Shown piece after piece: positions 10,518 through 21,300 of a stretch of 64,000 nucleotides of DNA (position 1 is its first letter; every line of letters begins with the position of its first letter). This stretch comes from Sinomicrobium sp. (lineage in GTDB: Bacteria; Bacteroidota; Bacteroidia; Flavobacteriales; Flavobacteriaceae), in contig JAJUFH010000017.1 in the NCBI GenBank assembly GCA_029266035.1, positions 1-64,000 on the forward strand, given 5' to 3'. The notes under the pieces are model-generated. The model worked only from the letters and a program-made list of their open reading frames with translations, was not told where the DNA came from and did no database searches. Made by a program: the position numbers and the translations under genes.

Positions 10518-11492
10518 ATGGGAATTTTTGACAGAAGAGTAAATTACAAACCGTTTGAGTACCCCGATGTTTTACAATTTACAGAAGCTATAAACAAATC
10601 ATTTTGGGTACACAGTGAGGTAGATTTTACTGCCGACACTCAAGACTTCCACTCCTACCTCAATCCGGCAGAGCGCAAAGCAATTAAAAACAGTTTGTTA
10701 GCTATTGCGCAGATTGAAGTTGCTGTGAAGTCTTTCTGGGGAAATATCTATCACCACTTTCCAAAACCCGAGTTCAATGGTCTAGGGAGTACCTTTGCGG
10801 AATGTGAGTTTCGCCATTCAGAGGCCTATTCTAGATTACTGGAAGTATTGGGCTACAACAACGAGTTTAAAGATCTTCTCACTGTTCCCGTAATCAGTGA
10901 TAGGGTGGAATACTTGTCTTCTGCACTGAAAAATGCCAATTCTGAAGACAATAAGAAATATGTAGTTTCTCTGATACTGTTTTCCATTCTCATTGAAAAC
11001 GTATCGCTCTTTAGTCAATTTGCCATCATACTGTCGTTTACCCGATTTAAAGGGTATATGAAAAATGTGAGCAATATTATTGCGTGGACTTCTGTAGACG
11101 AGCAAATCCACGCTAATGCAGGGATTTACCTAGTAAATAAAATCAGAGAGGAATACCCCGACTTCTTCGATGATGAAACTGTAGAGCATGTAAAAAGTAC
11201 TGTAAAAAATTCACTGGAAATAGAAGGCAAAATACTGGATTGGATTTTTGAGGAGGGCGAGTTGGAAACCATCAAAAAACGCGATTTGCTCAACTTTATG
11301 AAATACCGTATCGACGACAGTCTCGACAAAATTGGCCTCGGTCGCATTTACAATATCACCTCCGAAGAGTATGCCCCGCTTCGCTGGTTTGAAGAAGAAG
11401 TTTTTGCCAATAGCTTAGACGATTTCTTTGCAAAAAGGCCGGTAGATTACACCAAACACGACAAGAGTATTACAGCAGACGATTTATTTTAA
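10518..11492 (+). CDS. nrdB: Ribonucleoside-diphosphate reductase, beta (radical) subunit
   Basis: The protein has 324 residues, the normal size for a class I small subunit. The di-iron ligands are visible: Glu in IEVAVKSFW, then ECEFRHSEAY with Glu and His, Glu in SILIENVSLF, and Glu/His in VDEQIHAN. The radical tyrosine is kept as the final Y of RHSEAY, so a tyrosyl-radical enzyme is expected. There is no N-terminal ATP-cone, unlike class Id betas described in some Flavobacteriia. nrdA starts 23 bases downstream, forming a nrdBA operon that supplies deoxynucleotides in the cytosol. Confidence 0.95.
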   Translation: MGIFDRRVNYKPFEYPDVLQFTEAINKSFWVHSEVDFTADTQDFHSYLNPAERKAIKNSLLAIAQIEVAVKSFWGNIYHHFPKPEFNGLGSTFAECEFRHSEAYSRLLEVLGYNNEFKDLLTVPVISDRVEYLSSALKNANSEDNKKYVVSLILFSILIENVSLFSQFAIILSFTRFKGYMKNVSNIIAWTSVDEQIHANAGIYLVNKIREEYPDFFDDETVEHVKSTVKNSLEIEGKILDWIFEEGELETIKKRDLLNFMKYRIDDSLDKIGLGRIYNITSEEYAPLRWFEEEVFANSLDDFFAKRPVDYTKHDKSITADDLF

Positions 11493-11515
11493 AAAATATT
11501 AAACCCGAGTTAAGC

Positions 11516-13210
11516 ATGATTACAAAAGAGCTACCGCTAACCGATGAAAACGATGTGACGCTAACAGAAAAACTTTGGTGGAAAAACGACGAAAGTGAAC
11601 AGATTCTAAACCGGGGATACCTACTTAAAGGAGAAACTGTAGAAGGCGCCATAGATCGTATTACCACAGCTGCAGCAAAGCGACTGTACAAACCGGAACT
11701 GAAAGAATCGTTCCAGGAAATGATTGAACGTGGCTGGATGAGCCTCAGCTCGCCTATATGGGCAAATATGGGTACAGAGCGAGGATTGCCCATATCTTGC
11801 TTTAACGTACATATCCCCGATAATATAGAAGGAATTACACACAAGCTCGGCGAAGTAATTATGCAAACTAAAATCGGTGGAGGAACTTCCGGTTACTTCG
11901 GTTCGCTGAGAGCCCGGGGTAGTGCCGTAACCGACAATGGAAAAAGTAGTGGTGCCGTGAGCTTTATGAAGCTGTTCGACACCGCTATGGATACCATATC
12001 GCAAGGAGGTGTGCGTCGTGGAGCCTTTGCTACCTACCTCGATATCGATCATCCGGACGTAGAAGAATTTCTCAAAATAAAAGATATAGGTAACCCTATT
12101 CAAAACCTCTTTTTCGGCGTGTGTGTATCAGACTACTGGATGCAGGAAATGATAGACGGCGATATCGACAAGAGAAAGATATGGGCCAAAGTACTGGAGA
12201 GCAGACAGGAAAAAGGACTGCCTTATATCTTTTTCAGCGACAATGTAAACCGCAACAAACCACAGGTGTATAAAGATCTGGATATGCGGGTCAATGCCAG
12301 TAACCTCTGCTCAGAGATTATGCTCCCTTCTTCGGAGGACGAATCGTTTATCTGCTGCCTATCGTCTATGAATCTCGAGCTTTACGACGAGTGGAAAAAT
12401 ACCGAAGCCGTAAAACTAGCCATCTTTTTCCTCGATGCCGTACTACAGGAATTTATCGAAAAAACAGAAGGCAATTACTATCTGGCCTCCGCCAATCGCT
12501 TTGCCAAACGACACAGAGCTCTTGGTTTGGGCGTATTGGGATGGCATTCATATCTGCAAAAAAATATGATTCCTTTTGAAGGTATGGAAGCCAAAATGAA
12601 AACCACCGAGATCTTTAAAGATATCAGAGCTAAAGCCGACAAAGCTACAGAAGAATTAGCCAGAATATACGGAGAACCCGAAGTACTAAAAGGATACGGA
12701 CGCAGAAACACCACTACCATGGCCATTGCGCCCACGACCTCATCTTCGGCCATTTTAGGACAAACCTCTCCGGGAATCGAGCCTTTTAGTAGTAACTATT
12801 ACAAGGCAGGTCTTTCTAAAGGTAATTTTATCAGGAAGAACAAATACCTGAAACAATTGCTGCAAGAAAAAGGTATAGACAACGAAGACACCTGGAGAAA
12901 TATCATGCTCGACAGTGGTAGCGTACAAAAATTAGATGCGCTCACCGAAGAGGAAAAAGCCGTGTTCAAGACCTTTAAAGAGATCAGTCAACTGGAAATC
13001 ATACAACAGGCCTCCATTCGCCAGAAATACGTAGACCAGTCGCAGAGTCTGAACATCAATATCCCCTCGGCAGTTCCGATTAAAGAAGTTAACAAACTGC
13101 TGATAGAGGCTTGGAAACTCGGGGTAAAAACCCTCTACTACCAAAGAAGCCAAAGCGTTTCAAAAGAAATGGTAAACAACTTAGTGAATTGCAGTAGCTG
13201 CGAGTCGTAA
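11516..13210 (+). CDS. nrdA: Ribonucleoside-diphosphate reductase, alpha (catalytic) subunit, short form without ATP-cone
   Basis: The protein has 564 residues, about 200 fewer than E. coli NrdA. The catalytic set is complete: Cys in LPISCFN, the N-C-E triad in ASNLCSEI, the partner Cys in FICCLSSMN, paired tyrosines in TLYYQRS for radical transfer, and a C-terminal CSSC for re-reduction. The short N-terminus starts directly with the barrel region, so the ATP-cone that carries dATP inhibition is missing; NrdB lacks one too. It follows nrdB closely. A hairpin terminator lies just after it. Confidence 0.95.
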   Translation: MITKELPLTDENDVTLTEKLWWKNDESEQILNRGYLLKGETVEGAIDRITTAAAKRLYKPELKESFQEMIERGWMSLSSPIWANMGTERGLPISCFNVHIPDNIEGITHKLGEVIMQTKIGGGTSGYFGSLRARGSAVTDNGKSSGAVSFMKLFDTAMDTISQGGVRRGAFATYLDIDHPDVEEFLKIKDIGNPIQNLFFGVCVSDYWMQEMIDGDIDKRKIWAKVLESRQEKGLPYIFFSDNVNRNKPQVYKDLDMRVNASNLCSEIMLPSSEDESFICCLSSMNLELYDEWKNTEAVKLAIFFLDAVLQEFIEKTEGNYYLASANRFAKRHRALGLGVLGWHSYLQKNMIPFEGMEAKMKTTEIFKDIRAKADKATEELARIYGEPEVLKGYGRRNTTTMAIAPTTSSSAILGQTSPGIEPFSSNYYKAGLSKGNFIRKNKYLKQLLQEKGIDNEDTWRNIMLDSGSVQKLDALTEEEKAVFKTFKEISQLEIIQQASIRQKYVDQSQSLNINIPSAVPIKEVNKLLIEAWKLGVKTLYYQRSQSVSKEMVNNLVNCSSCES

Positions 13211-13235
13211 GCTCAATACTTATCATTAAAATCCA

Positions 13236-13270
13236 AAAATCCGGAGCACTCTGCTGAGACTCCGGATTTT
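13236..13270 (+). terminator. Rho-independent terminator of nrdBA
   Basis: AAAATCCGGAG pairs perfectly with CTCCGGATTTT across a 13-base loop and is followed by a T-rich run. It lies 26 bases after the nrdA stop. Confidence 0.88.
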
Positions 13271-13305
13271 TTTGTTTTTGTGACAAACAGCCCAAATCAA
13301 GCCTG

Positions 13306-14382
13306 TTAAAACTGAATAGGTCCTTGATTTTTAGCGATAAGAATGTAATCTACGTATTTGGATAGGGACTTTAAAGTTCCTGTTAGGGGAACTATGGTAA
13401 AATCTCCTTTTGCTCTTTTGTCAATGGGTTCATAAAATTCCTTCCAAGGATGCTTGTCTCTGAGCTCGTATAAGGTAATAGGGGTTTTAAAATTTTCGTC
13501 CCACTGCTGAGATTCTTCGTGAAGGACAAGCCCCGTAAGTATGGAAAGTGATTTTTCTCGTTTCAAGATGTTAGCCAATCTTGGCATTTCTTTGTCAAAC
13601 AAAGGTTCGAGATAGGTGTGGTCTCTACCCACCAGGAGCAAAAAGTTTTTCTCGTCTGAGGTCTTTACGTAATTTATCACATTCTTTCCTATATCCTCTT
13701 CGCGACTCCCTCCAAATCCGACAGCGTGATTGTTCATCAATTCCAAAATTACTTCACTGTCCTTTTTCGGGAGAGAATCTTTTATAAAATTCTGGTGCTG
13801 TGCGAGAATCTCTTTTGCCTCTCTCACAAACTTTTTTCCCTTCTCTGTAGGATAACCAACTCCGTATGCTTTGTAAAATTGGGGCTGTGCAATCACATTC
13901 ATCAAAGAGTCTATCTGAGTAGGTCTGTGCTCCTGCGTTTTTAAAATATTGTACAAGGCATAAGCAAATGTTCTCGTTCGATCAAAATCAACTCCTATCA
14001 CCTCCAAGGGCACTTTTAAGGTTTTGTTGAATTGATATATCTCTTCCCATGCCTCCTGCCAATCGGTGTAATAACCGCCATAGATGGTATAGGCGAGGTG
14101 TTTTTTGTTTCCCGTTTCGAGATAGAGATTGTAAAAATAGGCTTCTGCCGGTCCAAATTCGACAAGCAATTTATCTACTTGATTCTTCTCGTAAAGCATT
14201 TTTACCAGCTCCGGATATACAGTTGGTGCCACCGAAGAGGAGTGATTTTCTCCGAGCAATAACAATTTTTTTTCATTCTCCTCCCCCGCAAAAAATTCGG
14301 AAAAATAGGTGTCATTATATATCTTTTGTTGTCCCGACAAAACGTTAGATATCAGACATACACCGAGAAGTATATATTTCAT
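13306..14382 (-). CDS. Exported EreA/ChaN-like (TIKI superfamily) protein
   Basis: The protein has 358 residues and a short signal peptide (MKYILLGVCLISNVLSG). Motifs in order are LLLLGENHSSS near residue 40, LLVEFGPAEAYFYN near 70, VIGVDFDR near 128, VGFGGSREEDIGKNV, and LLLVGRDHTY. The GENH...VEF...GVD...R...H pattern is shared by the erythromycin-esterase-like, ChaN and TraB/TIKI families, which coordinate catalysis or metal with these His/Glu residues. It should act in the periplasm; the substrate is unknown, and resistance to macrolides should not be assumed. Confidence 0.65.
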   Translation of the reverse strand: MKYILLGVCLISNVLSGQQKIYNDTYFSEFFAGEENEKKLLLLGENHSSSVAPTVYPELVKMLYEKNQVDKLLVEFGPAEAYFYNLYLETGNKKHLAYTIYGGYYTDWQEAWEEIYQFNKTLKVPLEVIGVDFDRTRTFAYALYNILKTQEHRPTQIDSLMNVIAQPQFYKAYGVGYPTEKGKKFVREAKEILAQHQNFIKDSLPKKDSEVILELMNNHAVGFGGSREEDIGKNVINYVKTSDEKNFLLLVGRDHTYLEPLFDKEMPRLANILKREKSLSILTGLVLHEESQQWDENFKTPITLYELRDKHPWKEFYEPIDKRAKGDFTIVPLTGTLKSLSKYVDYILIAKNQGPIQF

Positions 14383-14483
14383 TGTGTCTCAGTTGTTTTT
14401 TAATTTGTTAAGATGATCTTCGCTCGACTGTTTTTTTGGCCCTTCGATTCCACAATTTGAAAGGCCGGAAAACAGCAAACAAT

Positions 14484-15983
14484 CTAAATGTCGAGCTGAT
14501 CAAACAAATCGAGAAGTTTCTCATCGGAGGGATATGGAGCAGTGGCATCTACAATTTTTCCTTCCGGATCCAACAGTATAAAACGAGGTATCATTTTAAT
14601 ATTAAAGGCCTTTGCCAATTTGTCGTGGGCATTTTTGTCTGCGATAAGCTGAATACCGTTCAGATCGTTATCTCTTACAAAATCCTGCCATTTACCGCGG
14701 TCTTCTTCCTTGTCGATAGAAATACTTACAAACTGAATATTCTTGCCTTCATAAGCCTTCGCCACCTTTTTTAAACTCGGAATCTCTTTTTTACAGGGGC
14801 CACACCAGGTAGCCCAAAGATCTATATAGGTGTATTTCCCTTTGAGCTCGCTCAATGCTATTGTCGTTCCCTCTGTGTCCTCAAAAACAACTTCCGGTGC
14901 CGGATTTCCCTCTAGCATACCTTCCATTTCTCTGTACTTATCTCTTACCACAGCGGCCATTTCAGGATAAGGACAGTCGGCTCCAAACTTGTCATACAGC
15001 ACTTTGGTAAAATCTCTTGACAGAGCGTATGCCATAAACTGATAATAGTTTTTTTCGGGTAACTCCTGCCCTACCCAATTGTAAAAGTCCAGTAGCTCAC
15101 CGGTAGTATTGCGCTTGCAGTAGACTTCGTATTTCGCTTTTAGATAAGCGCTCAAACTGTAATAATACCCTATGCCATTATCACCTATATCTCCCTCCAA
15201 TTTTGCGGTATCCAGAAAATCGTAGTAGTCATCGGGCAAAGGGGTCGCTTCCAAATCATTATAACTCGCGTGTATTCCGGGGTAATTCACTTTAGAAGCG
15301 ACCATCTCGCCGTAGTAGTTGGTCTTGTAAAACTGTATGAGCTCAGGGCTCAATTGGTGTTTCGAAGAAAAATCGTCTAAAAAGGCTAACTTCTCCTGAT
15401 ACAGAGAGTCGGCTACCCTCTTGTAATCGTCTGGTTTTCTATTCGCTACATCGTACCAGTTTTTTAAAAACTTGTGTTTGTAATCGTTAAAACTTCTTTC
15501 TTCGGCATTTACAAAAATAGTATTGTCGGCATTTGCTCCTGTAAAAGACAGGCTCTCTTTCAATTGTTCTGCATCTGCCTCTATGTAAAGACTATCTCCT
15601 GGCAGCAAATAAAGATGTACCATTCTAAAATCGACTGTACCCGTTCTCATGGTGGTGTCTTTACCTTCTATGGTAATGTACTTAAACTCTTCAGTAGTGG
15701 GAACTTTTCCAAACGAAAACCAGCCTTTAATTGGACTTTCCGCCTTTAGTTCCATTCTGAATTTGCCATTCGCCGAAAAATCCACGCTTTCGGTCTGTAG
15801 GTTTTTCAGAAATTCGTAATTGTAATAGGAAAACACCCCGGTAGTATCCTTAAAGTGCTCTATCTGTCCGGCGACGATAATCGTATCTTTTTTTTCTGTC
15901 TCCTTCACTTCCCGCTGGCATCCAACTATCCAGATAGTCGACAATACCACCGTTATTTTGATTGTTCTTTTTAGAAAATTCAT
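14484..15983 (-). CDS. TlpA-family disulfide reductase lipoprotein with DUF4369-like N-terminus
   Basis: The protein has 499 residues with a lipobox (WIVGC, Cys 22). An N-terminal DUF4369-type beta domain (about 30-140) and a helical middle lead to a C-terminal thioredoxin-like domain with the intact active site WCGPC (around 393-397) and the cis-proline in KMIPRF. It should be anchored to the envelope and reduce disulfides. The gene begins 3 bases after the stop of the next gene in the SusCD operon, so it belongs to that operon. The whole locus may therefore handle a peptide or metal-linked substrate rather than a sugar; that is inference. Confidence 0.88.
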   Translation of the reverse strand: MNFLKRTIKITVVLSTIWIVGCQREVKETEKKDTIIVAGQIEHFKDTTGVFSYYNYEFLKNLQTESVDFSANGKFRMELKAESPIKGWFSFGKVPTTEEFKYITIEGKDTTMRTGTVDFRMVHLYLLPGDSLYIEADAEQLKESLSFTGANADNTIFVNAEERSFNDYKHKFLKNWYDVANRKPDDYKRVADSLYQEKLAFLDDFSSKHQLSPELIQFYKTNYYGEMVASKVNYPGIHASYNDLEATPLPDDYYDFLDTAKLEGDIGDNGIGYYYSLSAYLKAKYEVYCKRNTTGELLDFYNWVGQELPEKNYYQFMAYALSRDFTKVLYDKFGADCPYPEMAAVVRDKYREMEGMLEGNPAPEVVFEDTEGTTIALSELKGKYTYIDLWATWCGPCKKEIPSLKKVAKAYEGKNIQFVSISIDKEEDRGKWQDFVRDNDLNGIQLIADKNAHDKLAKAFNIKMIPRFILLDPEGKIVDATAPYPSDEKLLDLFDQLDI

Positions 15984-15986
15984 CGC

Positions 15987-16871
15987 TTAATTATTTAGTG
16001 GATTATACTCACTTTCCTGCCATGCCTCATTAATTGCCTCAAGCGGAATTCCTTCTTGTCGGAACATAGAAACCACCAAGTCGTACTTTTCTTTTAACAA
16101 CCAATGTGTGTTTAGCAATTCATCTCTCTCTAGAGGTGGCACCGTAGACGCCCAAGCGGCAAAAAGATCAAAATCCTGCTGATTTGACTTTATAAGATCC
16201 TGATTATCCGTCAAAAACCCTAAAGAATAAGCTGTTTCTAAGTCTGTTACCTGCCAGTAATACGCCCCCGCGTCTTCTACAGCCTCTGTAAACTTGTAGT
16301 AAAAGGCATCGGTGTATATGGGAATAGATCGTAAAACAGAAGACAAGCCGTAGTAAAAGCTCTGTTTTAGCAATAGTGAATCCAAACTATCGTCTACAAT
16401 TCCACCCACGGTGAGATCAGAATTGGAATTATACCACAGATAAGACAGATAGTCGTATTTAGCACTTGGCGAGGTACCGCTGGAAAGCTCATTCTGATAC
16501 AAATAGAAATTCCTAAAGATATACTTTTTCTTATCTTCCGGGATCAGTTTTACAAACTCATCTTCTATCATATCTATATACACTAGAGCAGCGGCAGTGT
16601 CGGCCGGTATTCTATCGCCCAGTTGCAAACCGTCTTCTGAGACCAAATCATTATAATTTCGGTTACCTATGGTATCCGTATAGACTATAATTCCGTAATC
16701 GTCGTACAGTTTGAGAATACGGTCGCTTAATGGAGTGCCCGCTACCAAATTGCTCGGCAACTCCTGTGGCGCGTTATAGTCTGGCACAAGCTTGTCTTCT
16801 TCAGAACAAGCGAGTAGGAAGAGCAATAACACAACGACCGAAAACATATATTGAAAACTCTTATTTCTCAT
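15987..16871 (-). CDS. SusD-linked lipoprotein, probably an inactive Peptidase_Mx1-type (putative zinc metallopeptidase) homologue
   Basis: The protein has 294 residues and a lipobox (LLAC, Cys 22). The order of segments (LSDRILKLYDDYGIIVYTD early, a long helical middle, then YSLGFLTDNQDLIKSNQQDFDLFAAW) follows the putative zinc-binding metallopeptidase family often encoded beside SusC/SusD. The place where that family has HExxH reads YYGLSSVL, and the later acidic motif is changed, so zinc binding is lost. It lies 18 bases downstream of the SusD gene. A binding role on the cell surface is possible. The family link is my reading of pattern and context. Confidence 0.5.
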   Translation of the reverse strand: MRNKSFQYMFSVVVLLLFLLACSEEDKLVPDYNAPQELPSNLVAGTPLSDRILKLYDDYGIIVYTDTIGNRNYNDLVSEDGLQLGDRIPADTAAALVYIDMIEDEFVKLIPEDKKKYIFRNFYLYQNELSSGTSPSAKYDYLSYLWYNSNSDLTVGGIVDDSLDSLLLKQSFYYGLSSVLRSIPIYTDAFYYKFTEAVEDAGAYYWQVTDLETAYSLGFLTDNQDLIKSNQQDFDLFAAWASTVPPLERDELLNTHWLLKEKYDLVVSMFRQEGIPLEAINEAWQESEYNPLNN

Positions 16872-16889
16872 AATATTCGTATTAAATAA

Positions 16890-18335
16890 TTAGCGAGGGT
16901 TCTTTTCCATCAGAGGGTTAAAATCTAATTCTACCTGCGGAATCTGCAAAATATAGCGAGGGTCCTTTTCCAGCAGTATATAAGTCTCTTCGTTGTACTG
17001 ATGTCTGATTTCTGGCATACCGTATCTGCGGAGATCGTACCAGCGGTGAAACTCTCCGAAGAGTTCTCTGCGACGCTCTTCGCGAACTACATCAACCACT
17101 TCTTCCTGTCCGGAATAATCGGAAAGTGTGTACTTGTAGTAATCGCCATTCCCCGGATCAAATTGTGCATCAAACTTAAAACTCCTTATGTAGTTTATAT
17201 CGTCTAAGCCCTCCTGAAGCATTCCCGACTCAGCATAGGCCTCGGCTCGATTCAAATAAGCCTCCTCTACCCGAAATCCTCTTACCGGCTCTCCAGTTCT
17301 ATTGGGAAAGGGTCTGTTCTTAAAATACACTCTCCCCTGTGGTCCCTTTATCCAAGTAAAATAATACAGTCGTAAATCGCCGGGCTCGAAGGTGTCAATT
17401 AGGTCGTCCGACACACCTAATGCTCCCGGATAGTACACATAAGAATAGTATTCATTAGAGCCGTAAACAAAGAGTACATTATTGTTTTCCGGATTCAGGT
17501 AATGGGTACCCTGCCCGTACCCCCAAATTGTTTGGGCTTCATCTATCGTGGTTCCGGAAATGTCAAAAATCAGAGAGTTTCCATCGACCACCTTAGTAGC
17601 GTATTCAATGGTTTTCTCGTAGTCCTTTTTATACAGTGCAACCCTCGATGCAAGGAGATTTGCTGCTATAGGAGTTAATTTGTACTTAGACTGTACCCGT
17701 TGATCGTTTTCTTCCATCAGTCGTATCCCTTCTGTGAGGTCAATATCGATCTGATCGTATACTTCCTGTACGCTATTTCTCGTATAAGAAGAAGCCTGCA
17801 CTGCAGGGTCGAGTTTTAAAGGAACCCCCGGGTCGGAAGCTGCCGTACCGGCATCGTAGGGTTTTGCGTATAAGTTTACCAACTTAAAATAGGCAAAAGC
17901 ACGCAATACCATTGCTTCTCCCTTTAAGTAATTTTTGGCGGCTTCACCTCCTTCAGCGGCGTCAATGTTTTCTACGACAACATTGGCGTAGTATATGGCC
18001 TCGTAAAAGTTTTTCCAAGCCTGATCGTAAGAACGCATCATAGAAGGATGCTCGTGGGTGATTTCAAACGAATAAGGATGAATCGGATATTCGATGGCAT
18101 TCTGATTGAAATATCTCAAATCCTGATCGTCGGTCATCATTTCCACATAATAATCCAGAGGGACTTCAGTACCGTAATCTCTGGTCGTGGGATAACCGTA
18201 ATTCAGGAGTTCGTCGTAATCCTGAACTGTTTCGGGTTTTAACTTGTTTTGGGGATCTTCCTCCAAAGCTTTATCGCATGAAAAGAAAGCGATCAATACA
18301 GGAAGTAACACCAATATTTTATTTGATATTTTCAT
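16890..18335 (-). CDS. SusD/RagB-family outer-membrane lipoprotein
   Basis: The protein has 481 residues with a lipobox (FFSC, Cys 20). Typical SusD features are the start ALEEDPQNKL, the helical TPR-like region with YLKGEAMVLRAFAYFKLVNLYAKPY (about 140-165), VYDQIDIDLTEGI, and the C-terminal REERRRELFGEFHRWYDLRRYG. SusD proteins lie on the cell surface, bind the nutrient and lid the SusC barrel. It lies 9 bases downstream of the SusC gene in the same operon. Confidence 0.95.
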   Translation of the reverse strand: MKISNKILVLLPVLIAFFSCDKALEEDPQNKLKPETVQDYDELLNYGYPTTRDYGTEVPLDYYVEMMTDDQDLRYFNQNAIEYPIHPYSFEITHEHPSMMRSYDQAWKNFYEAIYYANVVVENIDAAEGGEAAKNYLKGEAMVLRAFAYFKLVNLYAKPYDAGTAASDPGVPLKLDPAVQASSYTRNSVQEVYDQIDIDLTEGIRLMEENDQRVQSKYKLTPIAANLLASRVALYKKDYEKTIEYATKVVDGNSLIFDISGTTIDEAQTIWGYGQGTHYLNPENNNVLFVYGSNEYYSYVYYPGALGVSDDLIDTFEPGDLRLYYFTWIKGPQGRVYFKNRPFPNRTGEPVRGFRVEEAYLNRAEAYAESGMLQEGLDDINYIRSFKFDAQFDPGNGDYYKYTLSDYSGQEEVVDVVREERRRELFGEFHRWYDLRRYGMPEIRHQYNEETYILLEKDPRYILQIPQVELDFNPLMEKNPR

Positions 18336-18344
18336 GAGTTTCTC

Positions 18345-21300
18345 TTAAAAGGTTACGTTAATGCTCAACGAATACGATCTCGGTAGCGGCAGAGACTGAT
18401 AGGGGTAGGTTTCGGGGTCAAATCCGTTCAGCTCCTTGTCGGCAAACAACAGCAGATTATTCCCTTCAAGCTGAATAAAGGCATTTGAAAATTGCAAAGT
18501 TTCCAGCCATCGCTTCGGGAAATTGTATTTCAGGCTTACATTGCTAAGTCTTAAATAGTCTCCTTTGATGACCCTCATATCGCTCAATCCCCAATAATAC
18601 TTATGGTTATCTGCCCCCGTTTCATTCCTGAGGTGTGGAATATTAGCATTGCTGTCAGCACCCGGTAATCCCCAGGCATTTAAAAGTTCTTTGTCGAGGT
18701 TTTGGTCTGGCGCATACATCCAAGACTCCACTCCATTCTGTTTTCTAAAGTAATTTCCAAAACCATAAGTAAACAGAGCGGTAAGCTGAAAGTTCTTGTA
18801 TTCAAACATATTGCTTATCCCTCCCTGATACGGCGCTTCTATAGATCCGTTATAGACCAAGTCTTCTACCTGAAAATCCAGATCTCTAACAGCCTCAGTA
18901 ACCGTGCCATCAGCGAGTTTAAAATGTGCATTTCCGTTTTCATCCAAATGATCAAAAGCCACAGAATACAAAGCATTTAGCGGTTTTCCAACTATAGCTG
19001 CATCAGGCTTATAAGGAAAAGGAGACAGCATACGAGCAACGACAGGATCGATATTTACTCTTGTCACCTCGTTTTTGTTGTAGGAGAAATTGATGGTGGT
19101 ACTCCAATTAAACTCAGGATGGGGAGCACGGAAATTATAAGTGGTAATCCCAAACTCTACTCCCCTATTGCTCACATCTGCAAAATTAATAGGCAACATA
19201 GAGAAGCCGTTAATTTCAGATATCCTCGTATTGGTAATTAAATCTTTTCCCTTTCTCGTATATACATCTACAGCTCCTTGTATCCTTCCGTCAAAGACCA
19301 TAAAATCGAGTCCTATATTGGCGTTGTAGGTCTTTTCCCAGGTCAGGTTTGGGTTTGCCGGAGAACCGATAGTCAACAAATTGAGCCCCGACCAAGACGC
19401 CGGGTTCAGGAAAGATGCCACAATCTGCGGAGTACTCTGTGTATTGGTAGACCCCTGCAGTCCGTACGAACCTCGTAAAGAAAGATTGTCAAATATTCCG
19501 TCTTTCATAAAGTTTTCCTCCATGATATTCCACCGTCCGGATACCGACCATGCAGGAGACCAGCGGTATTTGGGGTTAGAACCAAACAAATTAGAACCGT
19601 CGTATCTGATATTGAAATTGGCCACGTATTTATCCCTAAACGAATAGGTTGCCACGCCAAAATAGGAGGCCGATTTTGTAGAAAAATCTCTGATGGTGAG
19701 ATAAGGTGCTCCCGACAGTTCTTCGCCTATGTTTTCATGGGTTGAAATCACCTTGCCACGATCGTGTAGATAACCGTAGCCAATGGTGTTATCGCCTCGG
19801 TAATTATTTGCACGGTACTCTCCCCCTCCGTAGAAGTTGACATAATGGGTGTCGTTGGATAAAGGGGTATAGTCTAAGGCTCCTCTCAATATAATGTAAT
19901 TCTGAAAGTTTGAGTTGGAAAATATGATACCTCCATTGGGCAAGTTACTGTTTTCAGGAGCCGGATCGCCGTAATTAGATCTTCTTATTCCAGCCACGTG
20001 ATTGGTGTTTTCCTTGTAATACGTTTCGTCTAAGGCGGCACTCCTGGTGTAATTGGCCAGACCAAATACTTTCAATTTGTCGGTGACATCTATATCTAAA
20101 GCAATATGCGAACTCACCCCGTCTGTAGTAGAGGTCTGATTGGAGTTGTCGTACTCGTTCATAATATTAAACAAGTAAAAATCACTGTGCCCGCGGTACA
20201 TATAATAACTCCCATCCGGATTTTTCAAAGGGAAGGTCCTACTGGTATTAATGGCATAGTCGAAGGGTCTGGGAGTAGGTTTTACAAAATTAGATATACC
20301 CGACGGCACCATACTAAGCGGATAAGAGCTTCGTTTATTCCGGTAGGTAGAGAGGTAAAATTCTACATTAATGGCATCTGTGAGTTGAGTGTTGAGTTTA
20401 ATAGATCCGTTAAACCTTTTGTTATCGGTCATAATATCTGTACCATTTTCATCTACCATCCCGAGTGAAGCGTAATAAGTAGTTTTCTCGCTTCCTCCCG
20501 ATACATTGACATTAGCATTTACACTCAGTGCATTCCGAAAAAGGATATCAAACCAATCTGTATTATAGGTCTGAGCTTTGCGAACCTCATCTTGAAAATC
20601 GCTCCAAGTAGCCAACTCTCTGCTTTTATAACGCGCATAGGCCCCTGCAAGTCCTACCGAGTTCACATTTCCATCGGCATTATAATACTGCATTCCGGAA
20701 TCGAAATAATACTGTTCTACCCCTATTCTTTCCTTAGAATTCATAAGGTTAAAACTGTTGTAACGCGGCCTCTCAGCTACAGAAGTTCGTATGTTGAAAT
20801 TTACGATCGGCTTAGATGCTTGTCCTCTTTTAGTCGTGAGTACAATCACTCCTCCCGCTGCCCGAACGCCGTATATGGCAGTTGCCGAAGCATCTTTGAG
20901 TACCGTTATGGTTTCTATATCCTGCGGATTTATCCCGGACAGGGCATTTCCTATTCTATTGACCACATCGGGAGTGTTTAATTCGGCCGGAGTTAGAGGA
21001 ACCGGATCTTCCAGTACCACTCCATCTACTACCCACAAGGGCTGGGTGTTTCCTGTCAAAGTGGATGTCCCTCTAATTTTAACCATGGGAACTGCCCCTA
21101 CTTCACCAGACATAGAAGTAATTTGCACTCCTGGAACCTGTCCTTTCAGCATATTGTCTATACGGTTCTGATCGTTTGAATACACATCGGCGGCCTTGAT
21201 TTTATTGACCGATCCTGTCATCCTCTTTTCAACGATATTGTTGTAACCAGTAACGATAACCTCTTCGAGTTCATCTGCCGACGCTTTCATTACAACATTT

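Noticed and set aside
13306-14382. A macrolide resistance gene (erythromycin esterase)
   Set aside because: The protein is only distantly similar, has a signal peptide and fits the wider EreA/ChaN/TIKI superfamily; resistance cannot be claimed.
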